Assembly (NCBI GenBank): GCA_946404865.1
Contig: CAMJFC010000036.1
Span: forward strand, 1-32,319
Reading direction: 5' to 3'
Length of the DNA stretch: 32,319 nucleotides
DNA from: an uncultured Prevotellaceae bacterium
Lineage (GTDB): Bacteria > Bacteroidota > Bacteroidia > Bacteroidales > Bacteroidaceae
Of this stretch, positions 32,013 to 32,319 are shown one piece after another (position 1 is the stretch's first letter; every line of letters begins with the position of its first letter). The notes beneath the pieces are model-generated. The model did no database searches. It saw nothing but the letters and a program-made list of their open reading frames with translations, and had not been told where the DNA came from. The translations under genes were made by a program, and so were the position numbers.

Positions 32013-32109
32013 GTTCACGCTGTTCACGCTGTAGAAATGTGAACACCATGAACACGTGAACACCGTGAACGGGATGAACGCCGTGAACACCGTGAACGGG
32101 ATAAACGCA
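32013..32109. repeat. 9-bp-periodic GTGAAC iteron-like array
   Basis: Two GTTCAC units (32013, 32022) face a run of (G/A)TGAAC units beginning at 32039, 32048, 32056, 32065, 32074, 32083 and 32092, and a decayed ATAAAC at 32101. Spacing is 9 bases with one step of 8. A 27-base unit (32056-32082) is repeated directly (32083-32109) with two differences. The GTTCAC units are inverted relative to the rest. Confidence 0.8.
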
Positions 32110-32110
32110 C

Positions 32111-32149
32111 AAAAAAAAGACGTTGCCAGACATCACGCCCGACAACGCC
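32111..32149 (-). terminator. Strong minus-strand intrinsic terminator
   Basis: A 13-bp stem (32149-32137 with 32131-32119), several G-U pairs, loop GTGAT, then eight T's on the minus strand (32118-32111). Confidence 0.85.
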
Positions 32150-32183
32150 AAATCACATTAGAAATATTGCTTAGGCAATAATC
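32111..32183 (-). ncRNA. Candidate small RNA, about 73 nt
   Basis: The minus strand has, in order, a full promoter (32189-32220), a predicted start near 32183, a stable hairpin (ATTGC-CTAA-GCAAT, 32165-32180), a short single-stranded AT-rich linker (about 32150-32164), and the intrinsic terminator at 32111-32149. No ORF of any length fits between promoter and terminator. The layout is typical of a trans-acting regulatory RNA. It is not recognised as a known family and expression is unproven. Confidence 0.5.
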
Positions 32184-32188
32184 CGCTG

Positions 32189-32220
32189 CAAAGATAGTGC
32201 AAAATAACGAATCTTGCAAA
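32189..32220 (-). promoter_or_regulatory. Bacteroidetes promoter for the candidate small RNA
   Basis: Minus strand: TTTG (32220-32217), 20 bases, TATCTTTG (32196-32189). Both elements match the consensus. Confidence 0.7.
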
Positions 32221-32319
32221 CGTCAATCGCACTAACTTTCCTCCACCTCATCCTCCACCAAATGAGGCGTATAGGTCATTTTGCAGGCTGTAAACGACGA
32301 CATGTTGTTCTATAGGTCA

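Noticed and set aside
32013..32109. Could the GTGAAC array be a CRISPR?
   Set aside because: Unit and spacer are only 9 bases in total, with no unique spacers and no cas genes; it is a short-period tandem repeat.
32232..32303. 23-codon minus-strand ORF at the right edge
   Set aside because: It has a start and a stop but no ribosome-binding site, and a second frame here remains open to the window edge and may be the real gene end; not enough sequence to decide.

Overview
The window looks like a chromosomal segment from a member of the Bacteroidales, most likely Prevotella or a close relative, with fairly high GC coding DNA. The evidence is: a SusC/RagA-type TonB-dependent receptor; repeated Bacteroidetes-type promoters (-33 TTTG, 19-20 bp, -7 TAnnTTTG); three genes of the type IX secretion system (T9SS: porW/sprE, porX, porT); Bacteroidetes-only families (DUF4834, DUF3316); and intergenic stretches built of stacked TGAATTGTGAATTG-like repeats. 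There is no complete mobile element. Most of the window is ordinary core genome with small accessory pieces between conserved blocks.

Layout. 1-3058 (minus): SusC-like receptor, cut by the left edge near its C-terminus. 3329-3995: a two-gene cassette of a small two-helix membrane protein and a T7-lysozyme-like amidase, resembling a phage holin-endolysin pair. 4119-4613: an unrecognised protein with a textbook promoter. 4674-4749 (minus): tRNA-Pro(GGG). 5021-11894: aroA, a small Cys-motif membrane protein, then porW and porX. 12013-12426: tsaE. 12541-16732 (minus): trxA and dnaE. 16908-18565: psd, pssA and a DUF4834 gene, an operon for phosphatidylethanolamine synthesis. 18759-18926: a 55-residue 2[4Fe-4S] ferredoxin. 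19035-19781: porT. 19850-20722 (minus): patatin-like phospholipase. 20901-24235: two coupled secreted proteins, the first with a C-terminus like a T9SS sorting signal and the second a 972-residue predicted beta-helix of the Cthe_2159 carbohydrate-binding type. 24889-26309: two lipoproteins, one OmpA-like. 26343-30000: a topoisomerase IV/gyrase A-type subunit and a DUF3316 protein. 30150-31721: an S41 peptidase lipoprotein and an unknown secreted protein. 31799-31880: tRNA-Leu(UAG).

How genes work together. PorX (response regulator plus PglZ domain), PorW (TPR lipoprotein) and PorT (outer-membrane barrel) all belong to T9SS, and one nearby secreted protein carries a C-terminus that could be a T9SS signal. 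Psd and PssA catalyse consecutive steps of phospholipid synthesis. The rest are housekeeping genes with no obvious shared pathway.

The least explained DNA is in two intergenic regions. Between 24236 and 24888 the minus strand holds what appears to be a complete transcription unit: promoter, long leader with three direct repeats, a possible 27-codon leader ORF, a 27-codon membrane-peptide ORF with a good ribosome-binding site, and a strong terminator. Between 31881 and 32319 there is a 9-bp-periodic GTGAAC array beside a promoter-hairpin-terminator unit of about 73 nt on the minus strand that looks like a small RNA gene. Both are inferences from sequence alone.
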